DNA of 64,000 nt from Forficula auricularia (Eukaryota; Arthropoda; Insecta; Dermaptera; Forficulidae): contig JALMQS010000132.1 of the NCBI GenBank assembly GCA_024734495.1, positions 1,806,789 through 1,870,788 on the forward strand, read 5' to 3'. The notes under the pieces are model-generated. The model was not told the DNA's origin, did not search any database, and worked only from the letters and a program-made list of their open reading frames with translations. The translations under genes were made by a program, and so were the position numbers. Shown here one piece after another: positions 23,634 to 35,054 of this stretch (positions within the stretch are counted from its first letter, which is position 1; each line of letters opens with the position of its first letter).

Positions 23634-24703
23634 ACATGGGGCATTCCACACCAAATCTGACGGTTTGAAAAATTTCAATTTTTGATTTCCTTCATTTTTT
23701 ACATTTTTTTAGTATCCATCAAAAAACTTCTGCTGGAAAATTTTGAAATTTTTTTGATCACCAATTTAAAAGATATCGAATTTCGGCTTTTCGCTCAAAA
23801 CTTCTTCAAAAATGGTCCAAATTCAAACTTTTTTTTTTTAATTTTTGTTTTTTACATAGGTACTTACTTTTTAGAAAAAAATACAAAAAAAATTATTTAA
23901 AGTGTTTTTATATGTGATTCCCGAGTTTGAAAATTTTAATATTATTTTTTAAACTGTATATGTAATAAAGATAAGAGTAAATAAATATTATATTTAATTA
24001 CTCTTATCTTTTATTAAAGATGTTTCACCTTGCACCAACACCACAATCTCTACTAATTATGTATATGTAATGTATACTCTTCGTTTGTTTTTTTTGTTTT
24101 TTTTTAATAATTTTTTATTTTAAACTTCTACTCATTCCACAGACTTTAAGACCGGATTGATAGTGGGCCTATGATAATTACTATTTTTTTCGATTTTTGA
24201 AAATTTCGATAAAAATTTTATTCGCTATTAACTATTATTAAAACCACTTTTTGGTATTGAGTTATCTTTTTTTAGTTATTTTGAATTTATTTTTATCGTT
24301 ACAGGTGTTTAAAATAAATAATTATTATTTGAGTTTTTTGAAAGAAAATCAAAATCAAAAATCGAAAATCGTAAAAAATAGTAATTATCATAGGGCCACT
24401 ATCAACTTGATTTTAAAATGTGTGGAATGAGTAGAAGTTTAAAATAAAAAATTATCATAAAAATCGAAGAGTACATACAGTTTCAAAACAAGATTAAAAT
24501 TTCCAAACTCAAAAATCGCATATAAAAACAGTTTAAATAATTTGAATTTGGACCATTTTTGAAGAAATTATGAGCAAAAATCCAAAATTCGATATCTTTT
24601 AAACCGTTCATCAAAAAAATTTCAAAATTTACCAAGAAGAGTTTTTTGATGGATTACTAAAAAATGTCAAACCGTCCGATTTGGCGTGGAATGCCCCACA
24701 TAT
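23634..24703. mobile_element. Large fold-back element FB4 with GGGGCATTCCAC termini
   Basis: Arms of several hundred bases (about 23638-24215 and 24350-24700) are reverse complements. The ends read TGGGGCATTCCACACC and TGGGGCATTCCACGCC, and a spacer of about 135 bases lies between the arms. The left arm is interrupted by the 93-bp insertion at 23967-24059, which the right arm lacks. No reading frame of note. It is probably a non-autonomous DNA transposon or snap-back element. Confidence 0.65.
23967..24059 (-). mobile_element. GGTGAAACAT-family element, shortest palindrome
   Basis: On the minus strand it starts TAATTAGTAGAG, carries the head with GGTGTTGGTGCAAGGTGAAA, then an AAAGATAAGAGTAA... 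palindrome with arms of about 20 bases. It is flanked by tgtatatgtaat at 23955-23966 and 24060-24071, a perfect 12-bp target duplication. The right arm of the host fold-back shows the uninterrupted site. Other copies are at 35055, 43856, 44684 and 61075. Confidence 0.75.
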
Positions 24704-24857
24704 AGCCAGATTATAAAAAAAGAAACAAACAAATCACTTGATTAAAAGGGGTCATTGAGAAAAATTACAAGATATTTCTCCCTTCTCTGCTTTAGCAGGG
24801 CTGGAAATTTGTCCTTTCTGTAGGTATACTATATTAATTTTTTATATTGAATCGTAG

Positions 24858-24893
24858 ACCCTGAAGATGGAAAAATCGTCTGAAGCGTTGGTT
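24858..24893 (+). ncRNA. Degenerate hammerhead-like motif
   Basis: ACC, CTGAAGA, then TGAAGCGTTGGTTT. Stem I (ACC/GGT) and the 5' core are kept, but GAAA reads GAAG and stem II is weak. Likely an inactive relic of the Penelope-type ribozyme. Confidence 0.35.
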
Positions 24894-25326
24894 TTTGAGT
24901 GATGTAAAAGATTAATTTCCAATAAATCTATTTTATTAGAGAGAATTTTTTTCACTTTCCTTGGGCTGCCTTTCCATCACTTCTCAATTATAATACTATA
25001 GATAATATTTTATTTTTCATTCAATTAATCAAATTATTTGTATGATCACCATATCAAAATAATATGCTTATAAATATTAAATTAATATATTAAATAGAAA
25101 TAAAACATTCTCGTTAAAAAAATTGTGCAAAATAATCAAGAAAATTTTTTAATTAAAATGTTAATTATCATTCTCAAATATTAATATATTCGGTGGGAGA
25201 AGTTAGTAGTTTAGATTCCATTCATGAATGCTCAGATGAGCCAGGCGAAATGGATACCATAACCTGAGGACTTTTTGAGGTCATGCACAGGGAGAAAACT
25301 AGTCAGGTTAAGTGCAAATTCGCTAC

Positions 25327-25461
25327 CAGGTGGGGGAGTTCCGCAGTTTTCCTCGTCGCTTCCATCGTAGCAATCAGGGTACCTATCACATCGTAGAGAT
25401 TCATCCACACATTCGCCTGATTGTGGACAGTGCCAATTACCAGGGGGGCATGGGTCTCGAG
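25327..25461 (-). CDS. Exon encoding an LDL-receptor class A domain
   Basis: The minus-strand exon has acceptor ttctgctcttag and donor CCTG|GTAGCG. It is 135 bases, phase 1 at both ends. It encodes [12 protein letters not shown], then [15 protein letters not shown] and [10 protein letters not shown], followed by GTPPP. All six cysteines and the acidic DGSDE calcium box are canonical for LDLa, an extracellular ligand-binding module of LDLR-type receptors, serine proteases and matrix proteins. In phase it continues into the exon at 6554-6676 through a shared Asp codon, giving two adjacent LDLa repeats joined by GTPPPDNN. The parent protein (start, other domains) lies outside the exons seen, so no gene name is justified. 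Confidence 0.85.
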
Positions 25462-25746
25462 CTAAGAGCAGAAAAGAAGGTAAAAACAAATTAACAAAAA
25501 TAAAAAAAATATATAAATTAAATAAAATTAAAATATGATTAAAATAATGTTTTTAAGAAAATAAATTAAGTTGGAATATGGTTTTCGAAATTCTTCACAA
25601 TCGAAAAGTCAAACTATTTAAAAACGTTTAACAATAAAATGTTGCTAAACAAACAATAGAAACAAACTAAAATTATTAAAATCACCGAAAATAATAAATA
25701 ATAAATAAATAAAGTTGATACAATTTTGATGGCTGTATATGTATAT

Positions 25747-26071
25747 AATTAAGTAATGGAGAGGGATTCAGCCAATGGGTAGCCTCTGCTTAATAAAAAA
25801 CTCCCAATTATGGAAAACGTTTCGGCTTTAATTAAATAATGCCATCATCAGTTCCTAAGAGAGTATTAGCGACACAATGAATTTTATAAATAAATTGCCC
25901 GCAGGCAGAGTTGTTATGGATTTTATCATAATATACAAAATTATATGAATTATAAAATGGTACATAAATCTTGGTGTGCTCTCACTCGATATGCGCAACG
26001 TTTTCCATAATTGGGAGTTTTTTATTCAGCAGAGGCTACCCATTGGCTGAATTCCTCTCCATTACTTAATT
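25747..26071. mobile_element. Fold-back element FB5 with one hammerhead
   Basis: The outer arms 25747-25820 and 26004-26071 are reverse complements (ends aattaagtaatggagaggga). Homology stops inside the AACGTT of the ribozyme 3' core, and the 185-base spacer contains the rest of the hammerhead only once. The 'gggtagcctctgctta' block resembles the Penelope-type leader at 4957 and 7695. Confidence 0.65.
25812..25855 (-). ncRNA. Hammerhead ribozyme, intact core
   Basis: On the minus strand: GGAA, CTGATGA, TGGC...GCC stem II with a long AT-rich loop, GAAA, minimal AC/GT stem III, cleavage triplet GTT, TTCC closing stem I with four pairs. The core is perfect. GUU is an allowed, though less common, cleavage triplet. 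Confidence 0.65.
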
Positions 26072-26439
26072 TTATAAATATATAAAGTTCGTAAAGTCAA
26101 AAGTCGTAATTATATTGTGTTAATTGTTGTATTATCAATTAGTTAAAATTGATTATGGGTATTTTGAATAAAAATTACCCTTAATAAACTCAATCACAAA
26201 AATAAAAGCTTTAACATCTACCAATTTAATAGATAGAAGCAAAAATTTATATAATATGATAATTTTTTCAGAGCGTTTGATAATATCGAGAATCAAACTT
26301 TATTTGAAGACGGTGAAAAATACCTCGTATTTGATATTAATAGGAAAAGAGTTCGCACTTGAAATATTAATTAAATAGCAAACTTTTAAATACCCGAGCC
26401 TTAAGTGCTGGGCTAAAAACCTGTGTTATCTTGTGAATT

Positions 26440-26596
26440 GAAAGTTTCTTTTTGCAGAGAGTAGCAGAATTTTTATAAATTGAAGGAGATGCGGGAAAGC
26501 TCTCGAGATTATAGTCTCGTTATAAATAAATTAAAAATTTATAATTCCAGGAGAAGACACACTTTTTTAATGTCTCCTTCAATTTGTCTTGTTACT
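26440..26596. mobile_element. Deleted copy of fold-back FB3
   Basis: Shares 'gaaagtttctttt', 'gagtagcagaatttttataa', 'tatagtctcgttataaataa' and the outer 'aattgaaggaga'/'tctccttcaatt' pair with 16452-16750. The left half of the palindrome and the 5' ribozyme core are missing. Confidence 0.55.
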
Positions 26597-26740
26597 AGAA
26601 AATGCAAATGAATTTAAATATTTTTTATTCTTTAGGCCAGCTTAAAAATGTATTTTCCACATTTTTATTATACAATAATAGCTATTCTTTTATCATAGAA
26701 ATTTCTTAGTGTGTCATACTCGATTTCGAATTAGTATGGA

Positions 26741-27142
26741 CAGAGGCGCACTAAGTCCCCTTTGCGCCGTCGTGCGAGATGCTGATTGGTGACTTTATAT
26801 GCATTGAGCCCAAATTACTTTGCTCACAACTTATTTTCATGGATCAAGGTTCAAATTATGGCAACATCTTTATACTTGTTAGTATTTTTTTGATTTGAAG
26901 CAATCAGTAAGTATATTCAAAAAACTGATAAACTGGTATTATTATTTTTTTATTATTTTTTTCAATGAAATCGAATGTAAGAAGGGAAGATGCAGCCCCT
27001 ATGAACTCGAAAGACCCTTGTATTCCGAAGGGAAGGGAAAATTGATCAAGTGAAAAAACCAGGGATTTAAATTACCAGGCGCCTTTAAGGCCCTGGCGCC
27101 GTCGTGCGCCGCACGGCCGCGCATAGGGACAGTGCGTCCCTG
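26741..27142. mobile_element. hAT-like element containing a LINE tail
   Basis: The left end CAGAGGCGCACTAAGTCCC and the right end, read inward, CAGGGACGCACTGTCCC form imperfect terminal inverted repeats, followed on both sides by GC-rich GCGCCGTCGTGCG. The flanking octamers agtatgga and agtactgt are a decayed 8-bp target duplication. The middle (26941-27053) is a minus-strand LINE 3' end, so the nesting order can be read: hAT first, LINE second, or the LINE was captured. Confidence 0.5.
26941..27053 (-). mobile_element. LINE 3' end, same family as 36063-37070
   Basis: On the minus strand this aligns with 36950-37060: TTTTCCCTTCCCTTCGG, AAGGGTCTTTCGAG, AGGGGCTGCA, CCCTTCTTACATTCGAT, then an A-rich tail. 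It is a severely 5'-truncated insertion, as is normal for LINEs. Confidence 0.7.
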
Positions 27143-27150
27143 AGTACTGT

Positions 27151-28283
27151 TCACAGGAGAAGGTTTCCCGTGGCTCTCCGCTTTTATACAAATAAATTTA
27201 TTGATGAATCTAAAATGTCTATATATTTTTATGAGATTCTGAATTTAAGCCAAAAATATCCACAAAAACAATATCAATCATTTAGTGAATAATAAAAATT
27301 CCAAAGTGTAGTTTATTATTTAATATTTTGCTGTAATTACTAATCGGATTAAATCAGCAGATTAGTTTTCTAATGGGACATAAATATTATAACTGCAAAA
27401 GACTAAAATGAGTTTCTGATGAATATGCCAATTTAATTAATAAAATAAAATTGGATTCATTTCTAAAGCTCGAATCTCAATTTTATTTTCATTGAAATAG
27501 GATATTTAAATCGAATCAATTTAATTATTAAATAAAAGATCAAAAAGTAGATATTTTCATTAAAATTGAATTAAAGTAAGAAAACTCAATTAAGCTAATA
27601 AAATATTTTTGGTGAATTTGGAAATTATAAAGAGATTGAAAAGAAAGTTAATTTTATAGACTTAAGAAATAAAATAAATAATAAGTCCGAGAATGAATAA
27701 AGGAATAGATGATACGATTTAATTTCTTCAGCTGTAAGAAATATGTCCCTTGGCAAAAGATACAATATTGCTAAGCAACACTCCAATTAGTTGACTAGTT
27801 GTAAGGGGCTTAAAGGATAATAATGTCAATAAAAGGTAAATATGTGAAAAGGCGCTTAGGAAGGGCCTTGCCTCCCCATCACAAGGCAAGCAAAGGGAGA
27901 CACCCGCTTATCAGCAGGCTATTGGTATTGGGTTTAGGATCGCTCAACTGAGAGAAGCTTGATGATAAAATGTTGAGGCGGTCATCGATTTAAGAACAAG
28001 CTTCACTTGCGAATATTTTTCAAGCCAAAATATTGGAACATAATAGGATTATTAAAGGAATGAAAAGTCGATGCCAAGAAATGGCCATCCAAACAGAGAG
28101 GATATTTAACCGCTTATTCTGAGAAAGTGAATGAGCACATTGAGAATGGGCAATCTGTTTCGATTATTGCTGATATAATTTCAAAAAAAAATAAAAATGT
28201 AATTTTTTTCCATCATTTAATATAAAATATATTGTTAGGTTTTATCAAACTTATGATGGAGACTATTATAATAGTGCACAAAA
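27151..28283. other. No confirmed gene; slightly GC-richer tract at 27830-28190
   Basis: Mostly AT-rich. The 27830-28190 tract is less AT-rich and has broken open segments without splice signals. It may be part of the retroelement whose C-terminal relic lies at 28985. Confidence 0.3.
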
Positions 28284-28621
28284 CAGTGGTGTAATAATAG
28301 GGCGGTAGGACGGGGAAAATGCCAGGGGCCCCATGCCCGAGAGGGCCGCGAGCGCAGATGGACTCTAACATTTATTATTACAAAATTTAGTAAAATTTAT
28401 ATTCCATTAACTTAAGTTATCTACTAAAGTACAGACACAAATTAAAAGTTACTAGAAAATCCACGAAAAATGGACACAATTATTATAATGGCGTTTGTAA
28501 GTACTTTCCGTATACTGATTTATTAAAAAGAAACTACAACGTTGGTTTAGCTTCTTTACATTGAGGGAGGGCCCCATCTGATGAATTTGCTACGGACCTT
28601 AACGGTATAGTTACGTCATTG
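28284..28621. mobile_element. Degenerate hAT-like element
   Basis: The left end CAGTGGTGTAATAATA and the right end, read inward, CAATGACGTAACTATA are imperfect inverted repeats. GGGGCCCCAT near the left is matched by ATGGGGCCC near the right. The flanking octamers agree only partly, so the duplication is not secure. Confidence 0.4.
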
Positions 28622-28984
28622 GCAGATTTTTTGAGATCTTTACATTTAAATATCTCCTTATTCAAAACTGTTTTTAACAACTGTCTGTATATGTGTATGC
28701 GGTTAAATTTTATCTACGCTGAACTTGAAAAAGTATTAAAAATTAAAACGAAATTGAGATTTAGAGCGTATTAGATTTGGTTGAATCTCCAATACTTAAC
28801 ATTTGTTTTTCATGACACTTCTCTAAAAATAATTAATATCTTAAAATTAACTTGATAGGTATGTTATTTACAATACAAGGCCTTTTTATGAAAACATGTT
28901 TTCAATTTAATGTTATATAAAGAGCTTACGGTCTTTTTTATGAAATTATAAATAATAATAAGCCCTCTAACACACAACTAGAAG

Positions 28985-29355
28985 AAAACCGAAGCCGAAA
29001 AAATGGCTAAGTATGAGGAATTCGCTGTCCAATTCAAAAGAATATTATGGAAACTGTAAAGAGTTATTCATTATACCAATAATCGTTTCCGCAGAAGGAT
29101 TAGTCTCAAAGAAGACAACAAAAAACATTGAGAAACTTGCAGTTGACAAGAACATCCTGAGAGTGGGCCAAAAAAGTCTTGCTACAGATCTGCCATACAG
29201 TAGCGCAAGTTTCTCAATTGAAGATTATCCGGAGGTCCATGTGGGCTAGGGTGAATTCCCTTCCCACATCGAACCAACCTAATCTCAAATAAGATCTGAA
29301 GAGACAGGTGAAATTTTTGAAAAGTGCATTAACTCAGGTAATAATAATAAATAAA
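28985..29355 (+). pseudogene. LINE polyprotein C-terminal relic
   Basis: One frame gives AEKMAKYEEFAVQFKRI, another continues IIPIIVSAEGLVSK and ILRVGQKSL after a frameshift near 29055. This order (KYEELA..., VIPIIxSxxGxVP..., LxxxQKA) is the end of many animal non-LTR retrotransposon polyproteins. A (TAA)n tail follows at about 29338. It is dead through frameshift and truncation, and the subfamily is not assigned. Confidence 0.6.
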
Positions 29356-32300
29356 CCCGACCCTCAATTGTATAATTTTAACCCAGTCATCATATTATGA
29401 AAAAAAAAAATACAATAGCACAGTGATTTTAAAAATAATCTTGGGTATTTTTTTGAAAAAAACAAAACAAAACAAAAAACACATCGTTCTCCAAGAAAAG
29501 TCGTACTAGGGGTATGTCTGTGTTGGCCAAAAGTTACCACTACGTCATTGATTAATATTTAGCATATATTTCAAATTTTGTCATTCTTGACATGAATAGG
29601 TACTGAGATTTAGCTGCAGAAACACCGGACTGAATTTTCGGATTAGTTTTGACTCTGACGCTCACAAAACCTGTTTTATTTTTCAAAACTCATTTTCTCT
29701 ATTTTAAAGACATTGAATACTATCAGTTGGAGATGTCCGATTAAAATTTTTCGGAGATAGAAGACTTCCCCAAGAAAACCAAGAAATGGACAATTGATAA
29801 TTACTTTTATAGTGGAAAATTGAATTATTGATTTTTTAAAATAATAGTAAACCCAATAGACCAAGATAGCCCCCTGCATCGTGGAAATCTAGAAAAGAAG
29901 AAGGAGAAATTCCGGAGTATGGGTTGCCATTGAAGGTACCTGTGGATTATTACGAACGAGAAAATGTCTTTCCTACTTGTCAAAGGAGAATTTCAATTTA
30001 GAACCTGACAGTTCTTTTTATTATTTCGAAAAGCATTTAACACAGATAATAAAATATTTGTATAGAATTTAACCTTTACATAGAACAATAGAAGAGTTTA
30101 GGGGCAAATTGTTAAGCTGGAAGGAAGCCTCTGGGCTTGCTAACTTAGTCTACCAAAAACAAGGAAGCGAATGTCCGACTATCTATACGATATATTCTAT
30201 TATTATAATATAATCTCTCATTTAGGAAATGTTTAGGGGCTCTTTGTAAAGGTATGCTTTATTTATATACGACCAAAGTAATTTCTAATCCTACCTTTTA
30301 AAGATAAAAAATAAATAAAAATGTTTAATTAAATAATAGAATAAAATTCAAGAGAAAAAAATTGAATTAATGAAATATTTTTTTTAATAAAGGACTTTGG
30401 GTAAAAACATACTATAATAACATAAGAAAATAAGTAGGTTCTTTTTGGTATTTAGGATATATAAGTTCCAACATGAATAATTTTTCTTAAAATAATAATA
30501 ATTTATTTAAATAAGGGAACAATATAACCAATTCAAATAAATATATTTTCAGTCAATAAGTTTTGTAAATGATACTATAATAAAAGAGAACGTTAAATAT
30601 AAATTACAGATTATTTTTCCATGTCGATATCATCTAATTAGAACCTTGAATTCAGTTTAGTTAGATTATAAATATAATTTCGGTAACAGAATATAATATA
30701 ATGTAATATAATATAATGTACGTATTTTTGTCTAATAACGGCTTTAAATAAATAAAAATATGAAAAAGGATATTATATATTATGGTTTAGGGTGGAAATG
30801 AAAGTTCTATATCCTCCTTATTATACCTCAAAAAACATTTTGCCTTCAGTCTTAATAGACATCGTATATTCATTTTAACAAAGAAAAAGCCTGTATCTTA
30901 GGCTGCCGACGAGGCTAGGCTGTCAATCGGTTGACTATATACAAGGGGTGTCCATGGATCTTTAAAAGTTGGAATGAGAATGCGATATTTTGACAAATGA
31001 AAACAAACTGATATGGAATTCATATGACTTTACCAAACACCTGCCCCCTCAATTATATTTAATATTTAATAAAATTATTAATAATCATTTACGATAGAAC
31101 ACTCCCCCCTGTTAATTTTGGACTCATTAGCAATTATGACATCTCCTTATAAATAAATATCAGCTTTCTTCTATTTTCCTTTAGAAATTGTATTATTTTA
31201 GATTATTTATGACCCCCGCACCCTATCCCCCCATTTCTTTCGTGTCACTATCAATTTTACCTAGTAGGTCATTTTTATTAAGTCATATTATGTTATGCGA
31301 AATTTTGTACAAATCGATCAAAGGGTTTTGGAGTTATATTGATACTTCATTTTTGACCCTGTCCACAATTTTGAGCCCCGAAAAAATTTTACTTCTCTTT
31401 TTTTGCGGATCTCTTTTATAGTCAATTTCATTTTTCTCGGTTTTAATAGACATTTTGGCAAAATCATCAATATCTTGTAAAAAATAATTTTTTTGATGTT
31501 CAGTTTCAGTCATTAGAGCTTTTTTTTAGACCAAAACGCCATGGTTTCTCTCAATTTTTTTTACCAATATAGTTTTTGAGATATTTCGAAAAAACAAAGC
31601 AAAAAAAACACAGTTTTTTTATGCACGATTACAATACTTTACTATACCCAGTATGGTAAAGTAAAAAATTCAATGATGTGTGCACAAGACAACTTTCACT
31701 TACAGCTTAGTTTTTTTTTTGAAATTATCTTACCAATGTTCCCCTTCCAAATTGATCCCCCCCCTTCACAGTGTTACAATCGAAATAAAAACATACTAGT
31801 ACATATCACATAACTCGGTTACTTGTTAAGCACAGCAATTTTTCGAAGATATGTAGAAGCAGTTTTTGGAAAAAATAAACAATAATTAACCTAACCTTTA
31901 AATAAAGGGACACAAAGAATATTAAGGATGATTATACCAGTTTTCCCTTTTCAAATTAGTATTTACTTCGATATAGAAAAAAAAATCACGCACAGAATTT
32001 GTGATAATTGTTGAACATAGCGATTAAAAAAAAATTTGAAGACTTTAAAAAAAAAAAAAAATAAAAAGCAAATACCAACACAACATTCAATTGAAAAATT
32101 TTGACTCGGTCAACCTATGACGAAAAAAATGCTACATCATAAAACGTATCACACTTGTTAATTATTCACAGATATTAAAAATAAAATTTAGATATTTTTT
32201 TTGAGAAAAAAAAATAAAATAAAACGTTCTAACCTTCAAGTAAATGGGTACAAGGGTTATGTCGATTTTGACTAAAAGCTTATCTTACCGTCACTGTGAT

Positions 32301-33420
32301 ATATCAGTTCATATTACACCCAAAAGAGGGCAGCTCTGGCAGCCTGATAAAAGATTGTTATTGACATAAGCTCAGTATTAAACATAACCTCAACAAGGAA
32401 ACCTGTATAAAATTATCTCAATAAAGACATCTATATAAATATTAAATATTCTTTTATTAAATAACACAGTCACTGTCTAATACCTAGCTCTAACACACAC
32501 ATAAACATCATTAAATTTTTAGGTTTATTTTAGCCCAGATGTCGAAAAACACGCTTTATTTTTCTAACCTCAGTTTTCATAATTTAAGTGCATTGAATAC
32601 TACCACTTGGACTTGTTCAAGTGAGATTAGGTTTTATAGTTTTGGAGATAAAAGACATTGGAAACTAAACCTTCCGACCGAATTCAATACTTTACTTACA
32701 TGCTTCGTTATGTAAGTGAATGTAAAAAGAAAGTAGAGTGTTTTTGTTTATTTTTTTGAAAATTAAAAATTATTATAGAAGTTAGAATTCCAATTTATAT
32801 CAATTAATTATTATTAAATAATTCAAATTTAGCATTTATTATTGTTTAAATAATAATGATCCCAGAATCATCGTACGATTTCATGTGGGGACGGATTTAT
32901 ATATTCTCTTAAGGCGAAAGATGAGGTAATTTTTCTAATTGACATTGTCGCTGTCAGTTTGAAAGAGGAGTTAAACAACAAGACAAGCGCGAGGATTAAA
33001 CGGAGATAATTGAAGTTAATTAGAAATATAAATTGGTAGAAAATAAATTCAAAATAAAATAGAAGATTATCCTTTCAGGAATCTCATTGGAATTAATTAT
33101 ACGAGATTTTTCTACCATCTTAAGTAATATAAAAAATATTCTCATGTCACATTTAGATTTCTGGATAAATAAGATGTCTTAAAAGTCAAAATAGATGAAT
33201 AATCAATTGTAAAATAAACTTAATCTTAAAGACAGGATTCGAACTTATCTAAAAATTAAATAAATAGGTATTTCAAATTTTAAAAGTAATTTCTTAAAAC
33301 AAATTTTTTAAATCAGAATCTAAAATATAATTTAGGATTAAGATATTGCTTTTAAAACATTATCAATTAGTGAAAATATTTTGTTTTGCCCAGAGTAGCA
33401 GAGTTGTTGATTCATATAGA
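29356..33420. other. AT-rich DNA with scattered repeat fragments
   Basis: No gene. Near 31624-31670 'cgattacaatactttac' and 'gtaaagta' match, in reverse, a block at about 62985-63025, and 32687-32715 is a weaker relative. The region 31200-32720 is therefore probably an old, unidentified interspersed repeat. Poly-A and poly-T tracts are frequent. Confidence 0.4.
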
Positions 33421-33490
33421 GGAAACACTGAAGTTTTCCTCTTCTTGATGCAAATAAACATTATATAATATACATATAATTTATTTGTTA

Positions 33491-33530
33491 GGGACTATTG
33501 TTTCGATGATTTGAACTTCATCGACAGTCT
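33491..33530 (-). ncRNA. Degenerate hammerhead-like motif
   Basis: Reads GACTGTCGATGAAG...CATCGAAACAATAGTCCC on the minus strand. GAAAC and GTC are kept, and the CTGATGA core is altered. It is the mirror partner of 33744-33790. Confidence 0.35.
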
Positions 33531-33743
33531 TTTTAATAACCAATATTTTATCTGTTATTTCTAATGGGTTCAAATACTCGATTGGATGTCGGTAAATTCA
33601 CTTTGTCATAATAGCAAGCTGGTCACATAACAAACAAATGCTTATGTCACCAGCTTGCTTTTAGGAGAAAGCGAATTTACATACATACAATCGGGTATTT
33701 GAAGCCATTAAAATAATAGATAAGATATTTCCAACTATTAAAA

Positions 33744-33790
33744 AGACATGATGTTGAAAGATCAAATCTTCGTTCGAAACTATAGTCTCT
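33744..33790 (+). ncRNA. Hammerhead-like motif with ACT/AGT stem III
   Basis: AGA, a disturbed CTGATGA region (CATGATG), AGAT-CAA-ATCT stem II, CGAAA, ACT-AT-AGT stem III, GTC, TCT closing stem I with three pairs. The 3' half is perfect; the 5' core is damaged. Confidence 0.4.
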
Positions 33791-34020
33791 AACAAATGAA
33801 ATATATAAATACATTTTATATTCTTTATATAGTATATATATATACAATATACATATATGCATATGTATATTTGCACCAAGCTTAGCAGAAGAGCCTCATT
33901 GATTTCCCTTTATCAATTATTAATTATAATATATCAATAATTCATTTTTTAAATTTGAAAAATTTATATAAAATATGAACGTTTTATTTAATCTATACAT
34001 AGGATAGCGAAGCTCTATGG

Positions 34021-34337
34021 CAGAGGTTCCTCAACCGGTGAGGTGGGTCCCCTTCAAAGGGGAATTTTAGTATTTGAAGGGGATAATTAATCTACGTACA
34101 AATTTCAAAAGTTTTTAAAGAACGTATTAAAGAACTGGCAAAAAACAACCTCAGCTTTCTCATTAGGTAAATATTACTTATCTTTATCTCTAAATTAAAA
34201 TATGATACCTTGTATTTTCAATATTAAAAGCATATTATTTGAAATAAACTTTTTGGGTTAGAAAATCCTTAAAAGAGGGAATGGCTTTCTTACTTTGCAG
34301 AAAGGGTTCATTGAAAGAAAAAGGTTGGGAACATCTG
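34021..34337. mobile_element. hAT-like non-autonomous element
   Basis: The ends CAGAGGTTCCTCAACC and, read inward from the right, CAGATGTTCCCAACC are terminal inverted repeats about 317 bases apart. Internal 'ggggaattt' blocks are typical of hAT MITEs. The flanking octamers ctctatgg and ctccccca match poorly, so the target site has decayed or one end is imprecise. Confidence 0.5.
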
Positions 34338-35042
34338 CTCCCCCATGTATTGTTTTCGGTCAGAAGCCAAGATCAACTTCAGAGGAACATAAATTAAAAA
34401 GTATTGACCCCATGGTCTCAACCAAAATAAAAAAATGTAGTATTCAAACTTCTTTAAATAATCACTCCAGAGGATTTGTGTACTTTATTTTATCGTATAA
34501 TATAAACTTTGTCCTTTATATGGTCTCCTTGTTATAAATATCATTAACAAAATAACATTGATTTTATATCTAAGAATATTTTGAAATATAATAATGTTTA
34601 CAAATCCAATGCTTAACAAAGATTGAGGAATTAAACAAAAAAAGTTTGTGTGCAAATATTTATTGTTTGCTTTCCGAGATTTCGTTAAATATTTATTCTG
34701 AAAAGAAGCAAAAGGAGTGGTTTGACAATGTTTTCACTTCAACACACAAATCGATAAGTTTTTTGAATTTTAATCAAGAATTATTTTTGAAGACAGAAAT
34801 TAGTGATATGTATTACCAACATGTAGAGAATTAAATACAAAATATACTTTGGCTTAAAATAAAGATTTAAATATCCCTGTTAATAAATTAAGAATGAGTT
34901 GGATATGCAGAGTGACAAATTATAAATCTTGAACGAAATTTACTAGGGAAAATGATCTACCAGGACTGACCGAAACTGTTTAGTAAAACTATCAAATAAA
35001 TAATGTTAATTGACTGAAATTACTATATTTATTTATTTTATG
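34338..35042. other. AT-rich DNA, nothing recognised
   Basis: Two short plus frames (34295-34537 and 34646-34834) lack splice signals and recognisable motifs. Confidence 0.35.
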
Positions 35043-35054
35043 TGACTAAATAAA

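Larger units (their letters stand above)
6677..25326 (-). other. Putative 18.65-kb intron of the LDLa gene
   Basis: If the two LDLa exons are consecutive, this whole interval is one intron. It contains fold-backs, hAT ends, tandem repeats and plus-strand exon-like segments. I found no further cysteine-rich open segment with splice sites on the minus strand, but a short exon could have been missed. Confidence 0.45.
33421..33914. mobile_element. Fold-back element FB6 with two diverged hammerheads
   Basis: The arms (about 33421-33625 and 33640-33914) pair with many mismatches around 'agcaagctggt' and 'accagcttgct'. Each outer end has a leader like the one at 4957. Ribozyme-like cores lie at 33491-33530 (minus) and 33744-33790 (plus). 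The short minus-strand frames inside are not genes. Confidence 0.55.

Noticed and set aside
25312..25494. Plus-strand frame over the second LDLa exon
   Set aside because: Antisense shadow of a canonical LDLa exon.
28284..28621. A confident hAT element with target duplication
   Set aside because: The flanking octamers match only partly and the inverted repeats are short and imperfect, so only a low-confidence call was kept.
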